Of a DNA stretch of 64,000 bases, positions 12,446-24,329 are shown piece after piece. Source of the DNA: Marasmius tenuissimus (lineage: Eukaryota > Basidiomycota > Agaricomycetes > Agaricales > Marasmiaceae); NCBI GenBank assembly GCA_029532415.1, contig JAQOTA010000050.1, positions 4,836,001 through 4,900,000 of the forward strand, in the 5' to 3' direction. A program made the translations under genes and the position numbers. Each line of letters opens with the position of its first letter. Within the stretch, counting starts at the first letter, position 1. The notes below the pieces were generated by a model. It did not search any database, was not told the DNA's origin, and saw only the letters and a program-made list of their open reading frames with translations.

Positions 12446-13256
12446 CTAACCGTTCATCTTCCTCACAACGCCATCGACGATCACAGTCGAGATATCCGCT
12501 ACTGTCGAAAATAGTACAGCAGCGATCCGATCGCTCTGAGCAGCACAAATCATCCCCGGACTGTCGGCGTCAAACACCACGAGATCCGCCAACTTCCCCG
12601 CCCCGACACTCCCAACGTTCTCCTCCATGCCAATCGCTCGAGCTCCCTTAATGGTACCGAGATTGAAGGCTTGTTTAGTTGGGGTATATACCATTTTCAG
12701 CTCAGGTATGAATGTGAGTGTTGAAATTGGGCGACACCGGTTCAGTTGTCAAGCGTAACGACTTGAGACCTCAGGCCTCAGGCCTCAGGCTCTGTTTTTA
12801 TCAATCAATTTCTGGTTGCAAGCCCCACGTGTTCGGCCTACTCCAAGTCTCATCTCTCCCCCGGCATACTGTTCGCGCCGTTGGATTGATAGTCACCTCA
12901 AGCGAGTGGGTCGTTCAAGTCCCAGCTGCATCTCGGTGCCAGGACTGGACGCAAAATACACGTCGCTTTTCGCCAATAGATCTATCTCCTCTTCCTTTAT
13001 ACCCATAGCGTGGAGAAGTCCAGAGAGAGATGTCAACATTGTAGTTCGAGTCCCCAGGAGGAGAACCAGGAATATCAATACGAATCACATCAAATACGAA
13101 ACCTCGACGCCCGCACTTGCTACCACCGTGACGGAGAACCCTTCCGAAAGTGGTCCCTTGCAAAGTTGCGCTCTGAATTTTCCATGGAGTCCAAATTCGA
13201 TTTGCTGAATCCTGTGGATTGTATATTATCCCGCGTTCTTGTATTGGATAAACCAC
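12446..13256 (-). pseudogene. Decayed amidohydrolase (metal-dependent hydrolase)
   Basis: Scattered blocks of the fungal amidohydrolase family (guanine/atrazine-deaminase-like) remain in order on the minus strand but in different frames. They are a block ending SSPGTEMQLGLE (about 12960), a block reading SNGANSMPGE then MRLGVGRTRGACNQ (about 12820-12880), and an intact C-terminus, AFNLGTIKGARAIGM through VIVDGVVRK, ending at 12446. Between them are in-frame TGA and TAG codons and frame changes that I could not remove with consensus introns. Where the family pattern I remember has a metal-site DCHSN-type segment, this copy reads DYQSN, so the His is gone. The N-terminal metal-binding half is not recognisable. 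The gene is almost certainly non-functional. Confidence 0.7.
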
Positions 13257-14011
13257 TCCGATGCCAGTGGTCCCTCACCGTCGAACGAGCCTTGAATCAA
13301 CCCATTCTAGTATTTCCGGTTTATTCGTTCCTCGCTGCTTTGCGTGAGTACTTACTTTCCCAGCGAAAGTCGTTGAACTCCTGGTCAATTCGGCAAAGGA
13401 AAGGGGCGTTGTAATGCGTGCATTACTCACTTGCATGACATAGAAACAGCTTCCTTCCAATGTGAACCCAGGCTGGTTCGTTGACTTCCTGCTAGTAGAC
13501 CCGGTCAAAAAAACTGCGATGAACATACAAGAGCGAACTTACAACTCGCCCCGCAACGCGCTGCAGGTCACCACCTCCACTATCATTGGAGACGGTTGGC
13601 GACAAAGCGCCAACGGGAAACCGCTTATGTATTACTCAAGATAACGATAAGTACATGGGAGCGTGTTGATACAATAATCACTAAGACCTAGGTATGACGG
13701 AAGAATGTGCAGGTGTGCAAAGAATAGATGAAAGTGCAATGAATACGATGAGAATGCATGAGTGCGGACACAGCGACGAATCACGATACGGTATGTGTGA
13801 TTTGAGGAGAGTAGGAGAAGTGCAAGGAAAATTCAATGTTGATCCTAATCGTCTGAAATGACTCGAAGTCTACAGTTGTCAGTAGGTATAAGTGGACTGT
13901 GAAGCACCGGATGTACAGAAAACCAAGAGGTTGGGGACAGGAGCGTACAAGAAGATACTACCAAGTAAACAGCCCCCTTGAAGTGGAAAGCGGAGGCGCG
14001 CCGGTCCAAAT
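13257..14011. other. Flank of amidohydrolase relic and kinase 3' region
   Basis: It may contain the eroded 5' half of the amidohydrolase, but no family motif is legible. The right part (about 13680-13880) is A/G-rich low complexity next to the 3' end of the kinase gene. Confidence 0.3.
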
Positions 14012-17000
14012 CTAGTCGTAGTTGAGCGAACCACCCAATTCGGAACCATCTCGGTCAGGATCTCCTCCCCGACTTCCATGCTGTTGAGAGGACGGACCCG
14101 TCGCGGCTTTGCCTTGGGGATCCTGAGGTCGGGCTGGCAACCCAGGTGCGTTAGGCAGTGGACCAGGACCTCGATTAGGTCCCGGTCCACGATTAGGTCC
14201 ATTCCGTGGTCCAGGATTATACGGTCCACCACCGCCACCACCTCGAGGCGGGTAGCCAGCACCGTTGTGGCCAGAATTCATCGGGAATCTCGAGTGATTG
14301 GGGGGATGATGGTGAGGGTAATGTCCAGTGGGGGGGCCACCATTCTGCATGTGGGGCGGGGGTATGGGAGGAGGGTACGGCATTCCACCGGGGTGCATTG
14401 GTGGTCTATTCGGGTGTGGCCAACCATTCACAGGTCCTGGATTTTGAGGTAGTTTGCTCGGAGGTCCTGGCCACCCATTGGGCGCTGCGCCAGGAGGTGG
14501 AGGACCTCCGCGGTTGAAATGGGGGACAGCGATTGCTCGATGCTGGGGCTCGTGCCGGTGATCCATACGGGGGTGTTGAGGCATAGCGGGGGGCTGTTGA
14601 GCTTGCGCAGCAGCTTGCCGGTGTTTGAGTTCGCGTTGACTGCGTTTGTCGAATTCGTGAGATGCTTCGTAGGACGGAAGACTGCACGGGACATAAGCAA
14701 AGGGTTCGATACTGCGGAGAAATGGCTTACGTCTTTGGGTCGGCGGGCAAGGGGTCCGTCCAGAAATAATCATGATCCAAAGCTTGTTCAGCTGTAATCC
14801 TCTGTTGAGGATTGCAGGTAAGCAACTTGTCAATGAGATCGCAAGTATCAGAGCTAATGCTATAGAGCAAGCAAATCAGCGTTTGCGAAAGGGACCGGGC
14901 AAAGTCGTTTTTACATTTCATAAGCCTGCTGAATTTTCCGCGGATGATGCTTCCATCGTTGGATACCCTCACAACCCGGTAGACGGTCATGGTTAGGCCA
15001 AGTGTGCTGATTCGGAGTGCCACAAAGCTGCCAGATCTTCTCGAGCTGGTCAATGTCTGACGTGCCGGGAAGAATAGGTCGTCGGTTGAACATCTCTCCG
15101 AACACACATCTGTCGGCGAGACTCATCAATGACTGACTGACAGTTTATGTCATGGTCAAAGACGTACCCAATTCCCCAAATATCAACCTCCCCGCCGTAG
15201 TTCCGCGCACCCATCAACAGTTCAGGAGGTCGATACCACCGTGTGACGACACAATTAGTGTACTTGCGCTCCTTCATCCTTGTTGACATCTCAAACTCAT
15301 ACGTACGCGCTAAACCGAAATCCGCGATCCGAAGAGAGCCCGTATTGGATATGAGGAGATTGGCGGCTTTCATATCTCGGTGGAGAATATGGTTCTGAAA
15401 ACGGCAAAGACATAGGTATGGTCTGCTAGCCAAAAGAAACTTTCCTTACCCGATGCAAGTAGGCAGTCCCTTCGAGCAGCTGCTTCATGTAGAGCTTGAT
15501 GTGGCTTGGTTGAAGCTTGACGCGGTCATTTTCTAGGAGGCCGGCAAGATCATGGTCCATGTATGGAAAGACCATATAAACCGACATGGGATCAGTGTCG
15601 CTACCTATACGGAGAAAGTCAGGAGACGGAGAATGACAAAAAAATCCACAAAGATACGCACTTTTTACAATGAACATATCTAGAATTTCGATGACACAAG
15701 GATGTTTCATCGCTTTCAGGATCTTGATTTCGCGCAAAGCGGTGACCGGGAAGCCTTCCTTCTCATTATGCATGAGGATACGCTTCAAGGCAACGGCTTT
15801 ATTGCTGTTCTTCTGAACGGCTTTGTGGACCTCACTGGGGTTGATGATGCGTCAGAACAGCCATCACAAGCAAAAAAAAAGAGAAGGAGGAACTCGTACC
15901 CGAACGTTCCTTCTCCGAGCTTTGTGGTGGCTTCGTAATCATCCTGCCTTCCACATCCATTCAACGCGTGACCAAACCTCTCCTCCTCCTTCTTTCTGTC
16001 TGGATGCTGCGGGCGGCGTTTAAGGACACGAATCCTAGGTGGCGCTTCTTTCGGGGTATTCTTGCTATGGTGCCCAGTAGAACCTTTGTATTTGTCTGTC
16101 GGGGCGGGATCTCTCAACGGTGGAGGGGAATGGATGTCTCTGGGAGCGCCTGGCGGTTTCGGAGGGAGATTTGTTATGGGAATGTAGACTGCTTTCGTTT
16201 TTGGTCTTTCTGGTAGGCCGGGCGGTTTGGACTTGTCTAGATGTGCGATACGTGCATCTGGAGGAGGAACCGGAGGCGGTGTTTTGGGAGGAGGTGGTGG
16301 TTGGCCGTCAGCGGAAGGGGGCAGGGGCTGCTGAGAGATTTGAGGTCGGGGTGGAGGTGTCTCTGCGACCCTTGGAGGTGACTGAGGGGGTGGTGGACCT
16401 GGAGGTGTCCGTGCCAAGTCGATGTCAGGAGACGGTCCAGGTGATTTTGGACGGTAGCTGTCGTAGCCGCGGTCAGACCTGCCTCGAGAGGGAGACCTGC
16501 GCCGGTGATAGTTGTCCCTGCCACCATAGTCACGGTCATCATTTCGACGAGGATAAGGCCCCGGTCTGTAATGCCTGTCGTCGTTATCCCTGTATCTTCC
16601 ACGGTCTCTGTCCCTGTCCTGCCCTCTATACTCGTAACTTCTGTCATCTCTATGTCTATCTCGCCAGTCATTCCTTTCATATCTGTCATTTCTTCTGGGT
16701 GGGCTGTATGGACTCGGTGACCGACGAGTAGGAAGTCTGTGCAATCCCGGTGACATTGAACGGGAACGTGAGCGCGGCCTGCTCTGGTAACGCGAAATGT
16801 CGTCCTCGGGATAGTAGGGATCTACATGTTGATGACGGCCTCCTCGACCTCCGCCATCGCCGTTCCTTCCCAGTCGAGTATCCGAGTCCCTGGAGGTCCG
16901 TCTTGTACCTTCACTAGGTCGTTCATGCATCCTTCCGCGACCAGGTGAGGACCTTCCTCCGGACGGCTTCGCCTCCAATACATTTGTCATAGTCGAAGGT

Positions 17001-17242
17001 TCAGGCTGCGTCTTCTTGGTTTTAAAAGGAAAAGCTATCTTCGCTTTGGGTTTGTGATCAGTGACCATGGCGGCTGCAACTGGTTTTGGCGGTAAAGAAA
17101 AGTGAGGTGAAGGGTTAGAGGGCCCGCCATCGTCGACTTCGCCTTCCTCAGGCGTTGAAGGTGCTTGTCGTTTGAAAGGTCGAGAATCTGGTGACCTCGA
17201 GGCCTTCCTTTTCGAGTGTGAGAGCGGCGAGAACTGAGGCAT
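14012..17242 (-). CDS. BUR1: BUR1/CDK9-type cyclin-dependent kinase with RS-rich leader
   Basis: The first exon (17242-15900) encodes about 447 residues rich in Arg, Ser, Asp and Pro, with RS dipeptides. The kinase domain follows in several small exons. Visible motifs are LGEGTFGEVHKA (ATP loop), [11 protein letters not shown] (the PITALRE-like cyclin helix), [10 protein letters not shown] (catalytic loop), DFG, and [12 protein letters not shown] with the T-loop Thr. The last exon (from about 14652) is a Pro/Gly/His-rich tail ending at 14012. The helix type and the [20 protein letters not shown] insert point to Bur1/CDK9, which phosphorylates the RNA polymerase II tail and Spt5 in the nucleus. 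The RS leader is more typical of CDK12/Ctk1. The start is the first ATG in the open frame. Confidence 0.75.
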
Positions 17243-17520
17243 AATTGCCGAGGGTCGACGCAGCTCGTCGTCGTCGATGGTCAACCTGGACAGGATTTCG
17301 GGATTATGTAATCAGCTCTCTCTTGAAGGCGCTCGCGCTGTCAGAGTCAATGACAGCGTCAGACAGCCTCAGGATACAGCAATTTTACGCAAATTTCGCA
17401 ACAACTTTGCAAGAAGCAGATAGATACATGGTGCATGAAAGGAAATGAAGGGTGTTATTGTGATGAAGCGTCAAGAAGTTCCCGCTCAAGGGATATCGCC
17501 CCGAGAAAAAGTACAACTCA

Positions 17521-18414
17521 TCAGAGCGTACCAAACCACCATTTACTGGGAGCCAGAATTCCGTTCTGTTGTCTAAAGTCTGCTCTTCCAGCAAATTTCC
17601 GACGGGAAACTAGTAGTGGTATCCAGTGTACATCGGTCTCCCACATTTGGTCAAAAGGGACGGCCGGTGAAGATGGCTCACTGGCCGAAATCTCACGAAA
17701 AGAGAACCATTCTGGTCGCATTTCATCCGTCCTGGTGAGATGAGGGTATTTGTGAGCCATGGAGACTCCGAAGTAGCAGGGAAGCCATACTCGGTGATGG
17801 TTCCCGTGAAGTCCTCTCCGCGATAGATGTCGATGTGAAATGCTTTGTCTTCACCTTCACTTAGGAAAAAGAGCACACCGGCATGTTCCAATGTCGCTTT
17901 AATTCCTGCCTCTTCCTAGTTGAAGAAGCATGGAGTTAGAACGAAGATATGATGATAATCTAGTCCTAGCATGATGACGGACCTCTAATTCTCGTGTCGC
18001 CGCCTGTAACGACGTCTCTCCTGGCTCGACCTTCCCACCTACGCGGCAACGACGCGTCTCAATACCAGTAGAGCGCGCGTAGATCGCGTCCTTGAGGACG
18101 TACCGAAGCCATTGTATCTGCCAGACAATGAAAGGATAGTATCAGCGTCAATAAGCATCGAAAAGGATGGAACTCACTTATGTAGACCAAAGCCCCGTTT
18201 CTTGAAGCCCAAAAGTATCTAGATTCAGAGAGATACAGAAAAACGAACCCTCTACGAGAATGCAAAGCTAATCCACCTCATGATCGCGGACGATGAAGGC
18301 GTTCGTATAGTATTTGACCTGCTGATAAGGTAACCATCCCGTCGTATCACCGCCCTGAGTGTATTCTTGTAGGTTTCCTTCAACTCCTGGAGGGTTTGAA
18401 GAGTTTGAATGCAT
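17521..18414 (-). CDS. Nudix hydrolase, MTH1/NUDT1 type
   Basis: Six exons join in frame (18414-18277, 18218-18178, 18117-18104, 18038-17983, 17915-17791, 17731-17521) to 194 residues. The Nudix box is complete: it starts GGKVEPGETSLQ and continues into RELEEEAGI, matching G-x5-E-x7-REU-x-EE-x-GU across an exon junction. MTH1-specific features are GFKKRGFG, YNGFGGK, DEMRPEWF and MWETDVHWIPLL, corresponding to human substrate-pocket segments. The family hydrolyses oxidised purine triphosphates such as 8-oxo-dGTP. One exon is only 14 bases (18117-18104). The start codon is 100 bases from the divergent second Erg26-like gene. Confidence 0.85.
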
Positions 18415-18514
18415 TATTGATCAACTGCTGTGAGAGTCGAGGTTCAAAATGCCTGACGCGCTCAGCACCACTCACTTCAGCTTCCTTCCCACGCTGCCAA
18501 AATTGTAGACGACC
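18415..18514. promoter_or_regulatory. Very short bidirectional promoter
   Basis: One hundred bases separate the start codons of the Nudix gene (minus) and the second Erg26-like gene (plus). Both transcripts must start within this stretch or inside the neighbouring 5' region. Confidence 0.5.
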
Positions 18515-20130
18515 ATGACCGTAGCGGTTGTGATCGCCTGGCTCGCAATCCCTCTTCTCTCGCTGATTCTCTACATTCGTTTTAATGATAGAGCTCTTCA
18601 AGTCATCCCAGAGCGCGCGTTGAGGTTCTCTCCCGAACGGTGTACACCAGAGAATGTACGAACGACATCCAGCAAGCTGCAGTCCGGACCTTCCATCAAC
18701 GTAGACGATCAAATACCGCACAAAACTGGCAGAAGGTATATAGTAACGGGAGGAGTGAGTCTATTGTTGTCCTTCCTTCAATTGAGAGGCACTCTAACAA
18801 CGAGTAGGCTGGTTTTTTGGGAGGTTGGATTGTTATTCAGCTAATCAAACGAGGAGAGGACCCGAGAAATATTAGAGTCCTCGACATTCGCAAACCAACA
18901 CGTTCTGACCTTAGAGATGGAATTGGGAAGGAAGTAGACTACAGGATCGTTGACGTGACGAATGCAGAGGCCGTTCAGGAAGCCTTCGAAGCAAACTGGC
19001 CCACAGGATCCGAGTCGCCCATCACAGTCTTCCATACCGCAGCCAATATCAGATTCTACGAACGGGATGCTTCTACTGTCAACTCTTCCGCTAGAGTGAA
19101 CATTGTCGGAACGCAGAACGTCCTCAACGCAACTCGAGCCATCGGGGCCTCCATTCTCACCTCTACCTCTTCTGCGTCAGTAGGGGTCCGCGCTACGAGC
19201 TTGTTCCTTCACCCATGGCGAAGGGAGCCCAAGTTCTTCGTACAGGTCATCAACGATGACGACTCCATCATACCCAAGCACCACCAGAATTTCTTCTCCA
19301 ATTACGCCTACACCAAACGCGAAGGCGAAAAGCTCGTTCGGGCAGCTCACCTGTCGACTTCGGGCAACGGCATCCTACGTACAGGATGCATACGCCCAGG
19401 CAATGGCGTGTATGGTCCAGGGGGAGATATGCTCTGCGGTGCTTACCTGGTCCGTAAAACTAACCCCACCTGGATATCACACGTCATTCAAAACTGTATC
19501 TACGTGGAGAATTGCGCCCTTGCACACCTCCTCTACGAGCGTCGACTCCTCGACCTCGAGAACGGTAGCACCAACCCCGACATCGGTGGTGACGCGTTCT
19601 GCGTTACTGATCCCGGACCTCCACCTACCTATGGCGACATATACACCACCCTCACCACTCTTACGGACGGAGAGACCGTTTTCCCAGAGCTCTCAATAAC
19701 TGGGATGTACATGTTCTCATATCTCATTGAGTTCTATTATCTCTTCCGGAATCGGATGCTGTCCTCACCTTACTGGCCTGTTCTCAAGTTTCTATTGCCT
19801 CCCGTCAATGGGGACCTTGTGAACCTCCAGCCATCTTTGTTCCATTTTACCTCCGTGCACCTCATATTCGACGATTCACGCGCTCGACTTCCTCCAGAAA
19901 AGGGAGGCCTAGGATTCAAGGGAGCATGGACGACGATCGAAGGCCTCCATGAGCTCGTACAGGACCACAAACGAGGCCAAAACAGGTCTGAACAGCGGTC
20001 CGACATGGCTGGTGTGAGTTTCGGGTTCGGCATGGTGAGAGCTCAACGTGGTGTGGCAAAGGTTGGGGAGAAGGTGAGGGAAGAGATTGGAATCGATCCC
20101 GTCACAGCGCTAGGTACTACCGCCAAGTGA
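18515..20130 (+). CDS. Erg26-like 3-beta-hydroxysteroid dehydrogenase (copy 2)
   Basis: Two exons, 18515-18754 and 18808-20130, give 520 residues. The layout is the same as copy 1: an N-terminal membrane anchor (VVIAWLAIPLLSLILYI), an intron in the same place inside the NAD loop (VTGGAGFLGGW), catalytic YAYTKREGEKLV, and shared C-terminal blocks such as DDSRARLPPEKGGLG. It extends about 40 residues further at the C-terminus. The two copies are clear paralogues but well diverged, separated by 8 kb of unrelated genes. Likely ER-membrane NAD-dependent sterol or 3-hydroxy-acid dehydrogenase; the substrate is unknown. Confidence 0.8.
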
Positions 20131-20520
20131 TAATGAAATTATATTGCCTTTAGAACACATGTTCGCATTGTCGGAAATACCCTCCTACGCCACAGTCACA
20201 AACAGTCCTTTGCTATCAGTCCGTGGCGATGGGTGATGGGACGAGAGGCTGAATCTATCCCCGGTCAGGGGTTATTGTCAGTCTTTCTGATCCCTGGTTG
20301 CGCAGAGGTAACCGCTCCTTTCTTGAAGCTTCTTCTTACACGATGTTGTGAAGCGGGATTCTTTTACTGATTCCAGATTTTTTCCACGTACCCTATAGCC
20401 TGTTAAATAGCGCGACAATGCAACGGCTTCGAGTCATAAGTTCCTCCGGTAAGGACATTTTTCCGCCTCGAAATACCCGTCTCTACTTGACGCTAATACT
20501 CTGCTCTCAGGCCAACCACA
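20131..20520. other. Intergenic region upstream of MFS gene
   Basis: No gene is seen. A short ATG frame starts at 20418 and runs toward the MFS start at 20521. It could be a 5' leader or an alternative first exon. Confidence 0.3.
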
Positions 20521-23218
20521 ATGACACGGACAGATTCCGAAGTCTGCGAAGTCGTTCAAATCGACGAGCTATCTCGAGAAGAGCTCTCTTCGGACGAAAC
20601 CTATGAGCAAGACACGAAGCAACCTCACTGGCGAGAGCTCGAAGTCCAACAGTTGCCGCACAAGTGAGTTTGGATGTCTTGTCTATTCGCGTGAGACTCA
20701 CAGTGGCTCGACACGTACAGTAACATTCCTGTCGTCTTCAGTGGGTAAGCACGCTTACCCCTACATACACCGGAACCGATTCTAACGTTGACGACGCGAT
20801 AGTCTCATGCTTTTAGGTGCGATGTTCGCTAGCATTTTGGGGACCCAGTTATTCAAAGGCTTCATGTTAGTTTTCCTGGCTGCCATGGACCAGACCATTG
20901 GTAACTGCCTTTCAATACGCTGCTGGTGGAGCTTCGAAGGCTGACTGCGATGTCTAGTGGCGACTGCTCTCCCAACGATCGTTGAAGATTTGGGTGGTGG
21001 GGATGCATACGCATGGGCTGGCACAGCGTATCTCCTATCGGGGGCTTGTAAATATTCAAGACTCCTTTTGTGCTGAACACCAGCTCATAGATTATTATTC
21101 AAGGCCTCACTCCGTTGAACGGAAAGCTTTCGGTGAAGGGCCGGGTTTTTGCGTGCGTGTTCCTACGATTACTGACACGAAAGCCAGGACATCATCGGGC
21201 GAAAAATCCTACTCTACTTCTTCATCGTCATGTTTCTCGTGGGTTCCGCTCTGTGCGGGGCCAGCCGAACGTTTCTCGTGTTCATCATCAGTCGCGCCAT
21301 TCAAGGAATTGGTGGCGGAGGGTTGAATCAACTTATGAACATCATTCTCGGGGATATCGTGAGCCTGGAGGACAGACCCAAATACGGAGGAGTCACCGGG
21401 TGAGTCTTTCGTCGCGTTTTAGCTCTGGCCGAGACCCGATTCTAACGCGTGGTCAATTATAAGTGCAATTTGGGGTACCGCATCTGTTCTTGGACCGCTG
21501 ATAGGTCGGCTTTATCCACTTATCACAAGGCTTTTACTTAAAATTAGCCTTCAACGTGTTTTAGGTGGGGTTTTGACTGACCGCATCTCGTGGCGTTGGG
21601 CGTTCTGGATTGTGAGAACAACTTCGACAATCGAACATTACCGTCACTGACAAAGATTCCCTATAGAACCTTCCCGTTGGCGCTCTGTCCGCTGTACTGT
21701 TATTCTTTCTCAATGTACGTACCCTGGAGCCACTGACGAATCACTGTAACTGACATTTCCCAATCCCCTTCCAAAAGCTTAACCCTCGACCGAGGAAGTC
21801 CTTCATCCAACACCTGCGCGAATTCGACTTCCTAGGACTCGCTCTCATCATGTCCGGTGTCGTCTGCCTTCTCGTCGGCTTTCAATTTGGACAGTCCGGC
21901 TGGGAACGACCGGAAGCTTATGGTTTGGTGGTGGCGGCAGTGGTCCTACTCTTCGGTGGCTGCATCAACGAACTCTACACGACCAAGTCGCCCGTCATAC
22001 CTCCACGACTATTCAAGACTCGAACGACAACTGCCATCCTTGGTTCAGGATCCATTCACATGTTCGTCTTCCTGATGGTCACCTATTGTAAGGCGGCAAT
22101 TTCTCTGTCTGTCTGTGTTCTGTCTGACAATTCAGTACCACGTCATGATCAGTTATGCCTGCGTATTTCCAGGCTCTCGGTAGCTCTGCAGTTGGCTCTG
22201 GAATCAAGATGTTGCCGTTCTCCTTGGTTGCGTCTGCCGTATCGTTTACGAGTGGGCAGGTTGTAGCGAAGACAGGGAGATACCGACCTGTGATGTGGGC
22301 AGGATTCGTAAGGATAAATATCCCTGTCTGCCCGCGCTTCACACTAATGACGGGACTGTTAGGTACTCATGACCCTCGGATTTGGACTCATGATCCAGCT
22401 GGACGATACGTCGAGCAAAGCTGAACAAGGACTGTATATCTTCGTGGCTGCACTCGGTGCGGGCTGCTTCTTCCAGATCCCAACTGTGGGTAAGCAAAAG
22501 CTAATGTTCGTGCCATTCTGCCCTTACTTACGGGCTTCCTCGTATCCAGCTCTCCAAGCCTGCATGCCGATAGCTGAGATGGCCACCTCCACAACGGCGT
22601 TCATTCTCGTCAGGTATGAACGCCGTGTAAACGCTTTTGTCAACCTCAATTGAACTCGCCTCGTCCCAGAACCCTCAGCGGCTCGATTGGCTTGAGCGTA
22701 GGAAACGTCATATTCGCCAACTCGCTTCGCCAGCGCCTACTGGAGGACGCGTCGGACTATGCAGGAACGGGTAGACCGATAGGTGAATTGGCCAGTGAGC
22801 TCACAAAACTGAGGGATATTGAGGCAAGCCGTTCTGACGTGTTTACTCCGATGAAACGTTGACAAACCAGTATCTAGCCCCCAGAGCTCAGGCGTAGGGT
22901 TATCCACGCTTATACCACCAGTATTTCGCCCATGTGGTACGTGCTTTGGTTCTGTCAGCTTGGTTAGTCTGACTATGGACATGACCTGACTGAACGCATC
23001 GGATTAGGATTGTCTGCACTCCAATTATTTTTGCTGGCCTGATCATGGGTAGGTCCACCACGATGTATACCCACTACACTCTACGAAAGCTGATGTCGAT
23101 TATAACAGTGCTTTTCATCCGAGAATATTCTCTAAAGCGGCCTGTTGCTCGCACGCAAACAGAGGATACAAAAGAGGATATTGAGTCCAGAGAAACGAAG
23201 GTGACTGCGACGGTTTAA
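20521..23218 (+). CDS. MFS multidrug/toxin exporter, DHA2 (14-TM) type
   Basis: A heavily spliced gene (about a dozen exons) of roughly 550-580 residues. The start at 20521 gives a hydrophilic N-tail (MTRTDSEVCEVVQIDELSRE). Family blocks appear in order: FLAAMDQTI with VATALPTIVEDLGG, LSDIIGRKILLYFF (motif A), SRAIQGIGGGGLNQLM (motif B), VLGPLIGGVLTDRISWRW (motif C, antiporter signature), PRPRKSFIQHLREFDFLGL, MPAYFQALGSSAVGSGIKM, and a basic C-tail ending TKVTATV. The family exports drugs or metabolites by proton antiport at the plasma membrane. No biosynthetic cluster lies beside it, so the cargo is unknown. Individual exon ends were not all fixed. Confidence 0.75.
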
Positions 23219-23958
23219 TCCAGGCGCGTGTGGGTGGATTGTGGATGTGTTGATTCAATAATACTTTTCGATACATCTTGTCGTGAGTGGAGAAGGTACA
23301 GATAGACTTACCTAGTGACCTGACACCTCCTCGTCGTAGTAATACGTAAATGTCGACCAGCGGTGTGTAAGTTACTTCTGAACAATTGCAAGCCAGTAGA
23401 TCCAAGGTTTCCCGAGGCATCTGTGAACTATCATCGTACGTGTGGGCTCGAGCTGACCGGGACCATCGATAATGACATCGACCGACAGTGCTTTGTGCCC
23501 ATCGAAACAGTGATCCTAGGTAGTTCCCTTGCTCCAGTGTCCAGCAGTCCTCTCGCAGAGAACTGGGAAGCCTCGTACGGTATTTGCACCATAGAGTCCT
23601 ACAAATACCAGTGATCATACCAAATGACGGGTGGAAGGCACATTCCAGAAGTGCGCCGGACTTGTCAAAAATGACCGGTCGCAGTTTGCGAGACGTTCGC
23701 TCCCCACAGCTAGTTGTGAATCCCCAGTATTACCATCCATGACACCCAGGATACCGAAGGTTGAGTCGACAGGTTCAAGACTCTCGTAAGTTGTTCGGGA
23801 CAACCAGTCGCCGTCACATAGACTGTAATCCAAGAAGGAGAGGGTTTATTCGCGAGAGAGTCGAGGAAGAAAAGGATTCTATTATGCCCTCTACATCTGC
23901 GTACTTCATCTGGCCGAATTTTCACGGCAGCCTGACATGCTTGTATCGTCCCTCATAT
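23219..23958. other. Convergent intergenic region
   Basis: This lies between the 3' ends of the MFS gene (plus) and the ATP synthase subunit J gene (minus). Open frames on both strands lack recognisable domains. Confidence 0.35.
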
Positions 23959-24329
23959 CTAATGAGCCGACTCTGCCGCAATCTGCGCTGCGTAGGGGTT
24001 CTTGGGGTGCTTAGCATACTCGGGTGCTATTTCGTGGATGTGTAAAGGGCGTTCGAGGACAAGAAACGTGTCGTAAAAGTCGGATGGAAATTGCAAGAAA
24101 AAGGCATGGTCAGCGAAGACGCAGAACGAGAGAAAAGTTGACACGTACAGCGAACAGCTGCGTCTTGAATCCTAGAGACGGCATAGATGGTTATTGATCC
24201 TGCCACCATGAAGGGCCACATTGGGCGAGCGAACTGTAGAAGATGCCCCTTCAGTTTTCCGACATATTCCTCGCGTCAAGAAATAACACTTGCGGGAGTA
24301 GGCCATTTGCGAAGTCCAAAGAAAGCCAT
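23959..24329 (-). CDS. ATP18: Mitochondrial ATP synthase subunit J (Atp18)
   Basis: Three exons (24329-24288, 24233-24149, 24026-23959) join in frame to 64 residues. The N-terminus MAFFGLRKWPTP, the membrane segment ARPMWPFMVAGSITIYAV, and the C-terminus EYAKHPKNPYAA match the fungal subunit i/j family in order and length. The protein is a single-pass component of the Fo sector in the mitochondrial inner membrane. Upstream on the same strand (about 24626-24340) is a further open frame interrupted by a likely 5' UTR intron. It is probably leader sequence. The gene is too broken by introns to show as one ORF. Confidence 0.8.

Noticed and set aside
12718..13414. Plus-strand frames of 96-134 codons over the amidohydrolase relic
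   Set aside because: The minus strand carries ordered family motifs; the plus frames have none.
16120..16731. 203-codon plus-strand frame opposite the RS-rich leader of the kinase
   Set aside because: Repetitive Arg/Ser codons give open antisense frames by composition.
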